From assembly GCA_963921825.1 (NCBI GenBank), contig OY997588.1, forward strand, positions 130,789,203 through 130,853,202: 64,000 bases of DNA, read 5' to 3'. The position numbers were made by a program, and so were the translations under genes. The notes below the pieces were generated by a model. That model was not told the DNA's origin. It searched no databases and saw nothing but the letters and a program-made list of their open reading frames with translations. Below are positions 9,978 to 22,800 of the stretch, one piece after another. Position 1 is the first letter of the stretch; every line of letters starts with the position of its first letter. The stretch is from Erodium maritimum. Lineage: Eukaryota; Streptophyta; Magnoliopsida; Geraniales; Geraniaceae.

Positions 9978-12357
9978 TGCCACGCCCCAAATCCGGTTTT
10001 GACCGGACTCGAGACGTGAACTAAAAACAATAAATAAATAAAAGAAAAGATTCAATAATGTAAACTCCACAATCATAATTTAAATAAAACCAAAGTCAAG
10101 AGTCAACAGCTCTGAAATTAACAGGAAATAAAGTTAATATAAACCAATGCGTCTCTAGGACAAACCCCTATTCCCAAGGAGCTCCCGAGCCTTGAGACCA
10201 CCTCTAGAACTACTCGACAAGGAAACATGTACAAACAGTAAACAAGAAGAGGGGTGAGCTTACGCTCAGTAGGAAAAAGTAGTAAAACAAAAGAATCCTC
10301 GTTTTATCAATAAAACCGATTAGTACAAGTAACCAACAGAAATTGAATAAAGATCAACAAGAATCACAATACTTGAAGAAGGTAACACTCAAGGATATCA
10401 ACGGAAAGATAACGAATGTAACAAGGAATCAATTAAATTAAAGAAGCACACAAATACCGAAATAATAAATATCAAACCCATGACTCTGATCCGTACACTG
10501 ACTGGTACATCATGTCAGATTGCCCCTCGGTCCAGAGGAGACACATGCCGTCAGGACTTCCCGAAGCATTCCCTCAGAATGCGTATCGTCGGAAGTCCCG
10601 GAAATGTCTCCAAAGGACCACAGATCATCAGGACGAAACCAGTAACAAGTAACATATCGTACCGGAAATGCATATCGGCCTAGATATCTTCCCGGAACTA
10701 CCCCCTCGGGGTAAACAGTCACACGCCATACCGGAAACGCACATCGGCCTAGACGTCTTCCCGGAAACACACATTGGGGTACATAATCATATACCATACC
10801 GGAACCGTACGTCGGACTAGGTATCTTCCCGGTATATCCACCTCGGGGCTCACACTCACATCATACCGGAACCGCACATCGGTCTAAATGTCTTCCCGGC
10901 ATGTCCACCTCGGGGTGCACACGCGAAACACACGAAAGCATAACACACACCATGTCAAACCAAGCTTACCATCATTACTTACCAATCATACCCATCGGTC
11001 TATCACTCACCCGATCATACCGTTAAGCACAATCAATACCCATTAACACAACCATTCAACCAATCATATCACATTCATTTCATTCATTCAACCAATCATA
11101 ACACGGATCAATCATTCATGTTATAATCAACTTAAATCATCTAGTTTAGTATGACTCTTAAATTAACCTAAAGATGGAGCATGCGTCAATAATAAGCAAA
11201 CAGCATAAAGTACACTCAACAAGCAATCCTAAGGCTCGACAAGGCCAATCTACCAGCACGGCAATTTCCCAAGATATTGAAAGCGGTTAACTAGTGAATC
11301 ACATCCTACATGCATACTAGACTCTTCCTGTTATTAATATAATTGAAAAGTGGTTATTCTAGTGAATCACATCCTATATGCAAACTAGGACCCTTCCGGT
11401 TATTATTATCTTATAGGCATACTATTAATGTTCTTAAATTACTCGAGGAGTTTAGTACTTTTCCCTACCTCAAGAAGAACCAACAACTACGTCTCCTGGC
11501 TGCTGACGTCCGGGCCTACCTCCGGTCTTCTCGAGCGAAGTCCAAGTCTGGTTTTAACAGATAAAAGTCCCAATCAGTCCCGGTATAGTCCAAAAGTGCT
11601 CTGATTTATCAAATTAGTCTGTTAAGTACTCCATTTTAATTTATTTAAATTAATTACTTAATTTATTAAACTACCCGACCCGGATCCGAAAACCAGACCC
11701 GAATCCAACCCGGTCCAGAATCCAGACCCGACCAGACCCAGAACCGACCCGGACCCGACCCTAGACCCGAGTCAGACCTGGTCCAGACCCGAGTCCAGGG
11801 ACCTGGGCCAGACCCAAGTCTTGGCCTAAGGCCCAAGGCCCGTCTGGTACGAGGCCCGTGTCATGGCCCAATGCCATCCTGGCCCAGTCCAGTTTCTGGT
11901 CTGAACGCTCGAGCACGGCGAGGAGGGTTCTGTTCCGGCCGCCACCGCCGGCGTTAGAGAATCTTGAAGGGGTTCAGAGCTCGCCGGGGATGAAGAACTC
12001 GGGGACGTGGTGCGTTCTGGTGCAGAGAGAGAGAAGAGGAAGAAGGAGAAGGAACGAGAGAGAAGAGAAGTTGGGTGTGTCTCAGGGTTTGTGCGGCGCG
12101 AGGTAGAAGACAGAGGCACAGTAGCGCGTTAGGGTTTGGGTCTGGGCCTGAACTCGCGTGGGCCTGGCTCGCGCGCGCGTCAGCGAGCTGGGCCCGATCC
12201 TCTGACCGGCCCAGTCCGGCCCAAAGCTCCCTTTTCTCTTTTTTATTATTTTCTTTTTATTTTGCACTCGTTCCAATTTTCCACCCCGTTTTCCAAATAC
12301 AACATTTCAAACGACAAATTTTAATATTTTAAATCTTTTAACCGAGCGATCTTTACA
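9978..12357. mobile_element. Solo LTR (2,380 bp) of a large LTR retrotransposon
   Basis: The segment begins TGCCACGCCCC and ends ATCTTTACA, so it has TG...CA ends. It is flanked by the 5-bp duplication AATTT (9973-9977 and 12358-12362). The CACGCCCC start, followed by GAGACGTGAACT, is what I recall from long plant Ty3-type LTRs. It holds no gag, pol, primer-binding site or second LTR, so it is best read as the product of recombination between two LTRs. Inside are a tandem-repeat block (10659-10922), a run of CCCGA-type microrepeats (11675-11870) and a GC-rich 3' part. The orientation cannot be set without an internal region. Confidence 0.8.
10659..10922. repeat. Tandem repeat inside the solo LTR, about 4 units of 67-70 bp
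   Basis: Units start near 10659, 10729, 10796 and 10863. Each carries TACCGGAA, then GCACATCGGYCTA, then TCTTCCCGG, then ACCTCGGGG in the same order and spacing. A weaker, diverged copy may precede them (about 10500-10620). Confidence 0.8.
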
Positions 12358-12399
12358 AATTTCGTGCTTGGGAGCAACGACTCCGGAAGAGGACCGACA

Positions 12400-13652
12400 A
12401 AATGATAGAGAGAGCAGTGCACAAAACAACGCATGGAGGCAAAGGATCGAAAGTAGGGGACCTTCCCGATGATAGATTGACAGAGGTTGTCTCAAAATCC
12501 ACAATTGACGGATGCAGGATTATTTCGTCGAGCACCCGACATATGGGCTCGATATGTTTAGGCGTCGATTTCGTATGTCCCGACAACTCTTTCAACGGGT
12601 AATGGATGCGGTAGCGGAGCATGAAGATTACTTTGTTTAGAAGTCGGACAGTGCAGGACACTTGGGGTTATCAACGCACCAAAAATGCAATGTCAGGATA
12701 TAAATGCTAGCATATGAGTGCTCGGTCGATTCATTGGACGAAACGCTGCATATGTGGGAAAGTACCATACTCCAATGTGTAAAACGTTTTTGTAAGACCG
12801 TTATTGGGGTGTTCATGGAGTAATACAAGCGGAAGCCAAATGTGGAGGATATGCAGTGATTACTTGAATCGGGGTACAACCGAGGGTTCCCCGGTATGAT
12901 TAGCAGTCTTGACTACATGCATTGGGAATGGAAGAATTTCCCAACCGCATTGCAAGGAGCCTACGGTCGAGGAGACCACCACAGGGGATGCAACCGTTAT
13001 GCTTGAAGCGATAGCGTCCCATGATTTGTGGATCTGGCATGCGTTTTTCGGGATGTCTGGCTCGAACAACAACATCAACGTCCTCTACGCCGACCACTTA
13101 TTCCAAGACGCTTTCCATGGTCGTGACCTCGTCGTGGAGTACGAGATCAATGGACATCGCTACAACCATCCATATTATTTAGTTGACGGCATTTACCCTT
13201 CATGGAGTCGGTTCGTGAAGTTGATTCCCCATCCTTATACTCGCAAAGAGAAATTGTTTGCTAAAGTCCAAGAAGATGCTCGAAAAGATATTGAACGGTC
13301 TTTTGGATTCCTCCAAGCGCGGTGGCACATGATTTTAAGGCCCACTCGTGTTTGGAGCAGGACGACTTTGGCTGATATGATGCATGCTTGTAATATTCTA
13401 CACAACATGATTGTGGAGGATGAACGTGACCGGTACGAAGTAGGGGATGACGAATTGTATTACGAGCCCCATCCGGAAATACCAGGTTCGACACCACCTC
13501 AACGATGGCATGAAGGAGTGCCCATGTCCTACCGAGAACGGTTGCGTGCTCGACTAAATGTCAAAACTGATGAGACCCATCGGCAACTCCAAGATGACCT
13601 TCTTGAGCACATATGGGGCGGTTTGGAACGACGACAACGACAAGTGAGATGA
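12400..13652 (+). pseudogene. PIF/Harbinger transposase (HARBI1/ALP1-like DDE nuclease), degenerate
   Basis: Homology starts near 12520 with DYFVEHPTYGLDMF and RFRMSRQLFQRV, which is followed by in-frame stops (TAG near 12639 and others). The first catalytic Asp sits in SLDYMHWEWKNFP (about 12905-12945). A frameshift near 12970 moves the remainder into the long frame 12909-13652, which contains HDLWIWHAFFGMSGSNNDI-like sequence, the second Asp in LVDGIYPSW (about 13180) and the Glu in DIERSFGFLQARW (about 13290). The C-terminus has the family signature NILHNMIVEDERD (about 13390-13430). The DDE residues are therefore still visible, but the gene is broken by at least one frameshift and several stops. 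The partner Myb-like Harbinger protein was not seen. Confidence 0.85.
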
Positions 13653-14270
13653 GTTAATAAATTTGATGTACGAAAAGCATTGTAGTTTGATGTACTATTC
13701 GGGGACTAATTGAATTTCAAGTTTAATTATCTATTTTAGTTAATTAATTTTATTTATTTATTAGTTTAGCATTTTAATTCATTTATTTTTATTAATTAAT
13801 TTTATCAAAAAAAATCAATTTTATTTAGTATTTATTGTTTTAAATCTGAATTTAGTAAATTCAACAAAAGAATAATTAATTATCTAGTCAGCATTCACTC
13901 AGCACTTCTGTAAACCATGATCATCATATGTGACCCCTCATTGTGGAATTCAGCTCAGTTTCAGGGGTTCGCGTCACACATCATCCCAGTCACCACTTGA
14001 ATTGCGCATCATGCTCCTTATATGTGATCCCCTCGATGTACATGCTCTAAAGAATAAGTTTTAAATATGGTTATTTAGCTAAAACTGATTTTATGTATTT
14101 TCTAAATAAAAAACAACGAGGCGCCATGTGGTAGCTAGTTATTGGCTGGCGTACAACCCACGACCCACGGTTGTGAATCGCCAGTCGCGGTTCCCACCCA
14201 CGACCCACTGTGGTGTGTGACTCGCGATTCCAACCCACTAAATAGTGGGTCGCTCCGTTCTACGTGGTCT
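13653..14270 (+). other. Harbinger 3' flank with subterminal palindromic motifs
   Basis: AT-rich sequence follows the transposase. From about 14140 to 14260 there is a cluster of CCCACGACCCAC, TCGCGATTCC and CCCACTAAATAGTGGG motifs. The last is a perfect 16-bp palindrome. The 5' side near 2480-2650 has comparable clusters (TCGCGACTTACGATTCG, CGCGAACCGCGAACC). Such arrays are common transposase-binding regions, but their role here is inferred. Confidence 0.45.
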
Positions 14271-16039
14271 TAAAGTTTTATATATATGATACGCTCACGA
14301 TTGTTCAATATTATGAATGACATCATTACGACTCTATGATCCTAAATTAACTTTCCTTTGATTTAGAATTTTTTTTCCTATCAAACATATTTCTTTTATT
14401 TCTTGCATTCGTTCTCAACCACATCAACTCAACTTACATCGAACTAAGACAGCTCGATAGCAAACGAGATAAAAAGTGTGTCTATTTATTCGTTTAGGTA
14501 CAATATTAAGACTTGTCTCCGATTATTAATTGACGACCAGTGTACTAATCGTGTTCTTTTTATGCGTGTAAAACCACCGGACGTCAAATATTACGTGGTC
14601 TATTTGAGTTGGTGAACATGACCATTAGCATAATCGGCCCACATACACCGAAAAGCTAGAGACTACAATTTCTTCTCCTCAACAATTTTGCCCCACCAAA
14701 TTGCCCACAACTCGCCCTGCATTTCTCGTAAATATGGCGATTTGTCCTTCACATCCTCGCGAAACAATCCCATTGCAGATGCATTAAGAAAGCAATCTAT
14801 GTAATTTTGAATATCAATTGTAGCTAAAAAATGATAAGCTGGGTTGAAAGTCCCCAAATTGGAACAGGTCTGAGAAAAGGTCAATCTATTCTCAACCTTC
14901 AGTATAATTGAGAAGAAAAAAAAGGGGATCCATTTAGACTGTGTGGCCCTTGAAGTCACAAAAGTCAGATACTGGAATGCCCTTTCATTACTTTCCAGCA
15001 TGTATGTGCTCCTTTTGGAACAACTACTTTTAATTTCAAAAAGTTTCACACTTTAGCACTCTTTCAACTTTTAAGATGATTTGGACAGATTCACTGATGG
15101 TGTAGCAAAATTAAACTAAAACATATTGCACCTGTGTAGAAAATAGGATTACTCTGAGCATCAATGGAATACAAACAGATGAGTCCGAATTCAATAAAAG
15201 ATTCATTAAACTTGACAACCTTCCATTTTAATATTCTCACATACATGTGTTTTAAATTTTTATAATCTCCGTCAACGAAATTGGGCTCGCAGGTGGTGGC
15301 ACATCTACATACATAGTCTTTGTATAATGTTTTGGTTCAAATTCTTATAATTAAACTTAACTCATCTCTTGACTACATAAAATCCAAAACAAGTTGAAAA
15401 CATGTGATGTGTTTCATAGATCATATCAATCATCTAATTTGTTGAGGATCTGAAACGATTAATTTAGTTGCAAAACCGTGCACATTGGTGTAGCCATGTG
15501 AAGGTTACTACATAAATTAAGGAACAGCAGACAAAGGTAGCAACAGAAATATTCTTGCTATATTCCCAGACTTAGACCCAGACAGGCACAGCCCCCATTT
15601 CCATAATTTCTTACTTAATCTCACTTACTATTTTTAATTGATCAAACTGGTAATCCTCACATGCGCAGAGCAGAATAATTACAACAACGTTAACAGTTAA
15701 GATTTGTGGATAGATTGACCTGAAACAAAACAATACTGTTTTGTTTGCTATCGAGGTGGTTGGTTGGTTGGTTGGTTCACAAATTATCGGGATGGTGGGG
15801 TCCGCCATAGTGGAGGGTGGGTCCTCTGGAATCTGACAGTCAACACCCACATGAGCAAGCTTGATGGTGATGGCAATGGTGATGGTAATGGCAATGGTGA
15901 TGATGATGATGATAATGCACCATCAATTCAATTCGCCTCCAGTTATATTCTTTGCCCCTTTTGCTTTCTTCTCTCCCTTGACAATTTGGGTCTCTTCACT
16001 GTGAAGAAACCCTCCAAATCCCCAATTCCGATTGCGCCC
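14271..16039. other. Intergenic region and 5' flank of the ankyrin gene
   Basis: A minus-strand open frame of 128 codons (14663-15049, with FQYLTFVTSRATQSKWIPF and YLREMQGELWAIWWG) has no family I recognise; it may be the relic of an exon. Closer to the ankyrin gene there is a GGTTGGTTGGTTGGTTGGTT run (about 15755-15776) and a GATGGTGATGGCAATGG-type trinucleotide repeat (about 15861-15916), both probably in the promoter or 5' UTR. Confidence 0.4.
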
Positions 16040-18748
16040 ATGATGGACTCGAAATCCAATCTACGCTTCATCGCCAACCAGTCTTTCTTCGCCGCCGTCC
16101 GATCCGGCGACCTCCAGTCTCTCCGGGAGCTCGTCGGCAAGCTCACGGAAGAGCGATCATCTAGTGATGGCTCCTCATCCTCCGCCGTCACCGATCTCAT
16201 GGCCTTGCAAAACGACGCCGGAGAGACGGCGCTGTTCATTGCTGCCGACAGTAATCTGGAGGAGGTCTTCACTTTCCTGCTCAGGTACTCTGATCTTGAC
16301 ATTCTCAAGCTCAGGTCCAAGACTGATTTCAACCCTTTTCACGTTGCAGCTGAGAAAGGCCACTTCGGTATGTACTGCTGCTCACTCTGATTGCTTCTGC
16401 AAAGTTGTGATTTTTAATTAGGGTTTTGGGTGCTATGAGCATACCATCGATGAGATGGAAGTTGGGATTTTTTTTAGTTTGTTGGGGAAAAGGAATTGAG
16501 ATGGGAATTGGGTTGTTGTTTTTTTGTTTGTTGGTGATTAGGGATTGAGATGGAAATGGGTTCTGTTTGTGCTTATATTTGACATAGAAATTAGTTTGAT
16601 TTGTTCTAGTGTTGAAGAAATGAGATTGAGATTGAGAAATTAGGTAGTCTCTTCTCTTATCTGGTGTAAAGAGATTAATTGAATTTGTTGTGTTTAGTGT
16701 CATTATGTTGTAATTAACAATTTTGGGTAATCTAAGAGCAATTTGTCAATTGTCATATGCAATATAGACTTGCTTTGGATTTTGCAAATACTAGAAAACA
16801 TCATGCTAAAAATCAAATACATCAACATAGTTGGTACTCTATCAAAATGATATCTTCAACTTTATCAAATTGCCAAATCTATGTACCTCTAACAAAATAC
16901 AATATTGACATTCGTCACATGATTGGTACTCCTACGGGGTTGATATTTTCCTTATTAGCAAATGAGAAGATTTTTAATATGATATAGTATTAATTTTGTA
17001 GGTATTGTGAAACGGCTTTTGGGCATTTGGCCTGAGCTCTGTCAAATATGCAACTCTTCAAACACTAGCCCTCTTTACTCTGCTGCGGTTAAAGACCATC
17101 TGGAAGTAGTGGAAGCTATATTGGATGCGGATGCAAGCACGATAAGGATTGTACGTAAAAATGGAAAAACTGCACTGCACACAACTGCAAGGTATGGGCT
17201 ACATGGTATGGTAAAAACTCTTATAGAGCGTGATCAAGGAGTTGTTGGCATCAAAGATAAGAAGGGCCAAACTGCACTTCATATGGCTGTAAAAGGGCAG
17301 AGTACAGCAGTGGTGGAAGAGATACTGCTTGCTGATCACTCAGTACTGAATGAACGTGACAAGAAGGGAAATACTGCTATGCATGTAGCCACAAGGAAGT
17401 GCCGTGCAGAGGTATATGTTTCTTGCCATTTTATTTTCTATGAATATATGATTTTTCTCTGATAAATTTGGTTTTCTAATTTTATTAGATATAGATCATT
17501 CAACTTTTCTGTATTTGTTTTTTAATGTTTGCCTTACTGTTTGTCATTATACTCCGGTATCTTACTCTGTTCACACATAGGTTGATTATATCCTACGTCC
17601 AAACTTCTCAAGCTCTCATAGCTAGTAGAAAATTACTGTAAGAAGGTTGCGGTTTTTATTTTCACAACTGGCCTAGCGGTGGTTTGATCCAAAATAATCT
17701 TTTTTATTTGATTTGAACAAGAAAAGAAGCATTTATTCTGAAACTCCCTACCCTAGTCAGGCTATCTTATTTCATTGTTGTGCCCATGTTATCTTCACAT
17801 CATCAAAAAAACACATGGTTAGAAACAATGATGGTTGAAAGTACTAATATTCTGTTCTCTCTGTTTCAGATAGTGAGCATGTTGCTAACCCACACATCCA
17901 TTGATGTGAATGCAATCAATAATCAACAGCAAACTGCCATGGATTTGGCAGATAAACTCCAATATGGGGAATCCGCGTTGGAGATCAAAGAAGCTTTAGC
18001 AGAGGCCGGTGCCAAATATGCAAGGAATGTTGGTAAAGTGGATGAAGCAATGGAGCTCAAAAGAACTGTCAGTGACATAAAACACGAAGTGCACTCGCAA
18101 CTGCTTCAAAACGAAAAGACCAACAGGCGAGTTTCGGGTATTGCCAAAGAACTGAGGAAAATCCATAGAGAAGCGGTCCAAAACACCACCAACTCCATCA
18201 CAGTGGTTGCTGTCCTTTTTGCCTCCATAGCCTTCTTGGCCATATTTAACTTGCCTGGTCAGTACTTAGAAACGGGCCCAGAGGCAGGCAAAGCCAATGT
18301 AGCAGACAAAGTTGGGTTCCAAGTGTTTTGCCTTCTAAATGCCACCTCTCTCTTCATATCATTGGCCGTTGTTGTGGTTCAGATCACGTTAGTTGCTTGG
18401 GACACCAAGGCACAAAAGCAGGTCGTGTCTGTGGTGAACAAACTCATGTGGGCAGCTTGTAGTTGCACTTGTGGGGCTTTCTTGTCCATAGCCTTTGTGG
18501 TTGTAGGGAAGGGAAGTTCATGGATGGCTGTAGCTATAACCCTAACAGGAGCACCCATTCTGGTGGGCACCCTCACAAGCATGTGCTATTTTGTTTTCAG
18601 GCACAGGATAGGGTTTCTCAGGAATGATTCGCAGAGGCGCATCAGAAGGGCTAGTGGAAGCAAGTCCTTCTCATGGTCTGTTTACTCTGCAAACATTTCG
18701 GATGAGGATGAGTACAACTCTGACCTCGAAAAAATATATGCTCTGTAA
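16040..18748 (+). CDS. Ankyrin-repeat membrane protein with PGG domain (ITN1-like)
   Basis: The coding exons are 16040-16367, 17002-17411 and 17870-18748, giving 538 aa. Both introns are GT-AG (phases 1 and 0). Residues from about 15 to 290 form ankyrin repeats, for example NDAGETALFIAAD, KNGKTALHTTARYG, KKGQTALHMAVKG and KKGNTAMHVATRK. A helical linker follows, then the PGG domain NTTNSITVVAVLFASIAFLA at about 351-370, and four predicted membrane helices (about 355-372, 397-420, 437-460, 463-486). The family includes Arabidopsis ITN1, which affects salt tolerance and reactive-oxygen production at the plasma membrane; I recall At2g01680 as the likely positional counterpart. The frame stays open upstream and an in-frame ATG at 15851 would add 63 residues of low-complexity GDGNGDGN sequence. 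I prefer the Met at 16040 because family similarity begins there. Confidence 0.9.
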
Positions 18749-19871
18749 CAAGTTTATAGTTTAAAGTTCATACATAAAGATGATGGTTCAGCTGTAGAGG
18801 TTTACAACTCCTGGCTGTAGATAGTTGCCAGTTTTACTGAGCTGAATAATTAGTATGTAGATTCTTGTATATTATTACTCAAGATTGTATATGCAATCAA
18901 GTTTCTTCACTTTTGCTTCGAGGTTCATTTCCGTATATTAACAAGGTATGAATCTGTGACATTAAAAATCAAGTATACGATCTTTTATTAAGTAATGCTC
19001 TCCTGTTGCTAGCTACGAACAGAAAATAAACATGGGCAACCCTACAAATTAATCCCTTTAGCTACCATCATATAGGAACAACGTGTAGCTGTATTTCGGC
19101 GAAAATTTCTGTAAAGACTTCCAACGAAAATCAATTTTGGAGTTTTAACCTTCATTTCTATTTTTCTTAGGAAGTTACGCATTTTGTTGCCAAAAAGCAA
19201 CCTAAATACCATCTTTAATATGCAACTGTTATAATTCCATCAATTTGAGCACAAACTGTCCAACAGACCAAACTATTCTGCATATATTAACAGGTAATCT
19301 TCAACATCAAAAATCGTCTGCACTTTTTTGTTGCAAAACCCATATAGTAGAGGTTAGTCGGAGGATATTTAAGGTAAATATGCATAATCATCAGGGACGT
19401 TGTGGACACTTCACATCCAAAATTGCAAATAAAGAAAAGTAGGCTCACTTTGGTCAGCAGTAAAAACAACATTAGAAAAGCACAGAATGTGTAAACTTAC
19501 GGATGAAGAAACTATCAATAGGACATGGATCAATGTGTACAAGAATCAGCTGATTCCTTATTTATAAGACTGGTTACATGTTGGGAGAGTGACAAAGGAA
19601 CAAAAAAAAAAGAGAGAATAAAAACTGCATCTTATAGAATTGAATATCTCCTTGTAACTAAGCCCATATGGTTTCCAATAGAAAAAATAACAGAACCACA
19701 TGAGATGTCCCGAGTACAAAGGAAAAAGAATCGCCCGAGCTTATCTTAATTCAAAACCCAATTTAACTCTCCACGGTTTAATAAAACAAACTAGGATATA
19801 CAACTTTACAAATTATACCCAGATCTCACACATGGAGCTGAGATCACTGTATAATTAGCAACATGGTTCAA
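18749..19871. other. Convergent intergenic region: two 3' UTRs
   Basis: The ankyrin gene ends here from the left and VAC14 from the right. AT-rich sequence holds the likely 3' UTRs of both (for example GCTGAATAATTAG near 18842). No further gene or repeat is recognised; short frames such as 19525-19749 look random. Confidence 0.5.
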
Positions 19872-22800
19872 TTATAGCTGCAACTGCCCAGGACCTCTCC
19901 TAGAGGATCTTGAAGGAGGCCTGGTCATATCTGATGCTGGAGCTCGGCGAGGTTCCTCTGGTCTTTGCTCCTCTTTCACCTGTGGTAGGCAAGCCATCTA
20001 TGTCATTCCAACAATAGCATGGCCCTCAATATCATCCATAATTTTTTTTTACAACTATACATTCATTGCCATGTCATCAACTTTTTGAGCCCAGCATGCT
20101 TATTTCAAATCAATAATATTAACAAGATGATAATCACAAACCTTATGTTGTGTACTAGAGTTAGTACGCAATCGCGCCTGTGCTTTTGAATGTGTGCGAT
20201 GCTGCCTTTGCATGCTTTCAAACTGTTGGAGTCTTGTAGCAAAGTTAATCCCATTGTGCGAATTCCCAGCATCTTGGTTTACTTCACCATCCTCTATATT
20301 TATATGATGATGAGAGTATGGGTTGTTGCCTGAAGATGTTCGCTTCAGCTGCTCAGTGTTGAAGGAATATGAAGGTACCGTCTTTAAACGAGTTCGTAAT
20401 ATCTTAAAGGCGGCACTTTGCTGCATCGATCAAACATATATGCACAAAAAAAATTATGGTTCGTTTTAATTTTCAGGTAACGAATACATGCTGCAGCTAG
20501 GTTATGAACACCTTCTAATGGTATACAATTTAAAAAAGGGATAATTGTCAAAACATGCACTAATGTTTCGTCCACAAACGAAATAGTGCACAATGTTTTG
20601 TCCACGTCGTCTGGCTACCCTTATGAATCGTCCACGCACTTCTGTTAGAAAAATTAACGGAATATTCCATTTCTGTTATACATGTGCAGTTAAAGTATAA
20701 CTGAAATGACCCTTTTACCCTTATCATGAATCTTTTGACTTTTCCTTTTGACTTTTGCATGAGACATTACCATTCTACTCTTTCTAATAAAAAACAAATT
20801 AAAAAATAAATAAATAGACAAATAAAATTTATTTTTTTAATTTCTTATAATTAAAAAAATCATTACTTTCATAAAATCAAATTTTCTTATTAATTGTTTT
20901 TAGTTCTTTTCATTATTTTTTTTTATTATTATTATTGTTTTTTTCATTTTTTTTTTTTTTGAATTTCAAACCAATAGGGAAAAATTGAGGGTATATCAGT
21001 CTTTTAACTCATTCTTATTTTTGAATTTCAAACCAAAAGGGCAAAATTGTCAATTCAGGTTCTGCTGTTACACTTTTCTAACAGAAGTGCGTGGACGATT
21101 CATAAGGGTAGTCAGACGACGTGGACAAAACATTGTGCACTATTTCGTTTGTGGACGAAACATTAGTGCATGTTTTGACAATTATCCCTTTAAAAAAATA
21201 AACGAATCTCTCAGCAAAGAAAAGATTTGGTAAGCAAGATGAAAAAAAAGTTGAGATAGTGGACTTGATTGTGTTGTATGCCTACACACCTGAGGAAGCA
21301 ACATCAAGAGACCATACAATGCTTTCAGTAACCATATATATCTGCCAGGTTCAAGAAGCTGCAAGAACCAGAAAACAGATCATTTTCTCTGTATACAGAT
21401 TAATTTAATATAAGTGCTGATGATAAGAAAATTGCAAACAACAATATAGTTCATTGAAACATAAGTCAGATTATGCATAACAAAAAAATAAAGCATTGGA
21501 CAAGTGACACTTTGCATGGGATTGTGAAGAAAAGGTGGAGGTCTATATATATTGGGAACTTCCACCTCATTCTACACCCACACTAGCTGGAAGGATATAG
21601 TTTATAGGGTTAATTCCACCTCGGTACCCCAAATCTTTCATATTTCATTTAGAGTACCCTAAATCTTTTTTGTGTCATCTCAATACCCTAAATCTTTCAT
21701 ATTTCATTTAGAGTACCCTAAATCTTTTTTGTGTCACCTCAGTACCCTAAACTTTTATTAGTTCCATTTTAGTACCCTAAACTTTCATTAATTTCATTTT
21801 AGTACCCGCCGTTAACTTTACCATAATTTTGGTTGTTGGTGAGGGGTAGTATGGTCATTTTACCTGTTTTGGATCTAAAATCATATGTAAAGTTAAAGGT
21901 GGGTACTAAAATGGAATCAATGAAAGTTTAGGGTACCGAGGTGACACAAAAAAGATTTAGGGTACTCTAAATGAATTAATGAAAGTTTAGGGTACTGAGG
22001 TGACACATAAAAGATTTAGGGTACTCTAAATGAAATATGAAAGATTTAGGGTACTGAGGTGGAATTATCCCTAGTCTATATTCTGGTAAAGAAAAATCAG
22101 TCTCGTTTAAGCCATTTCTTCAGATTTCCTAGCTAAATGTAGTTTGGTTAGAAACATAATATCATCCGTGAGTCACCATGACAGTATGACACTACACCAG
22201 TTCAATGCAAATCTGAAAGTGATCCTTCAAATATGGACAAGCAAAGAACACACTCGGGAACAGGGTTGAATAAATACAAAAGAAGTATCTTAATGTTCAT
22301 TTCAAAGACCCTATAGCATAAAGATCAGATACTGAAACCAGGGCAGCAAATACTCATTTGGTCACTAAGCTTCCATGAAACAAGCCAGCATTAGAAATAC
22401 CGGTCATGTAGTTGGAACTTGAGCACAAACTTAGTTACCAACTAGAAAAAGAACTATGACATGATCACAAACTTATTTTACCATCCTAATACTACAATCA
22501 CTTATGTATGTTGTGACTAGTTTACCTGCAATCTAAGATAGGCGAAGATTGGAGTTTCCAACAATCTAATCAATTTATCCAGCTGGACCAAGAATTTGAC
22601 ATTAATATCTTCCTCCACCATAGACTGAATCACAGCACTGGCATGCTGGTAAGTCTGTTAAACAAAACATGAAACAAGAAAATACACAGCATCAATGAGG
22701 GACAACAAAAAAAGTAAACATGTTGTAACCACCTTGCCATATGATGTTCAAGCTCGTACCTGAGCCAAAAAGCAAAGGCTTATGATCGCCATGGGTGAAT

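Larger units (their letters stand above)
2465..14270 (+). mobile_element. Decayed PIF/Harbinger DNA transposon, split by two later insertions
   Basis: The transposase remnant at about 12520-13652 is of the plant HARBI1/ALP1 type. Its 5' leader runs up to 2909 (CTATAAATACCCCTCACC near 2776, a TATA-like box followed by a pyrimidine-rich leader). It is cut at 2909 by a LINE and again at 9977 by a solo LTR. Removing both, with one copy of each target duplication, joins 2909 to 9964-9977 and then to 12363. Both outer regions (2470-2700 and 14110-14270) are rich in short inverted motifs built from CACGAC, TCGCGA and GTGGG. The exact terminal inverted repeats and the 3-bp TTA/TAA duplication could not be fixed, so the outer limits are approximate. 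Confidence 0.6.

Noticed and set aside
10480-10930. CRISPR-like array
   Set aside because: The repeated units are 67-70 bp head-to-tail with no distinct spacers, inside a plant LTR.
11826-12332. Several overlapping GC-rich frames (60-97 codons) on both strands
   Set aside because: They lie inside the solo LTR and show only low-complexity composition; no domain.
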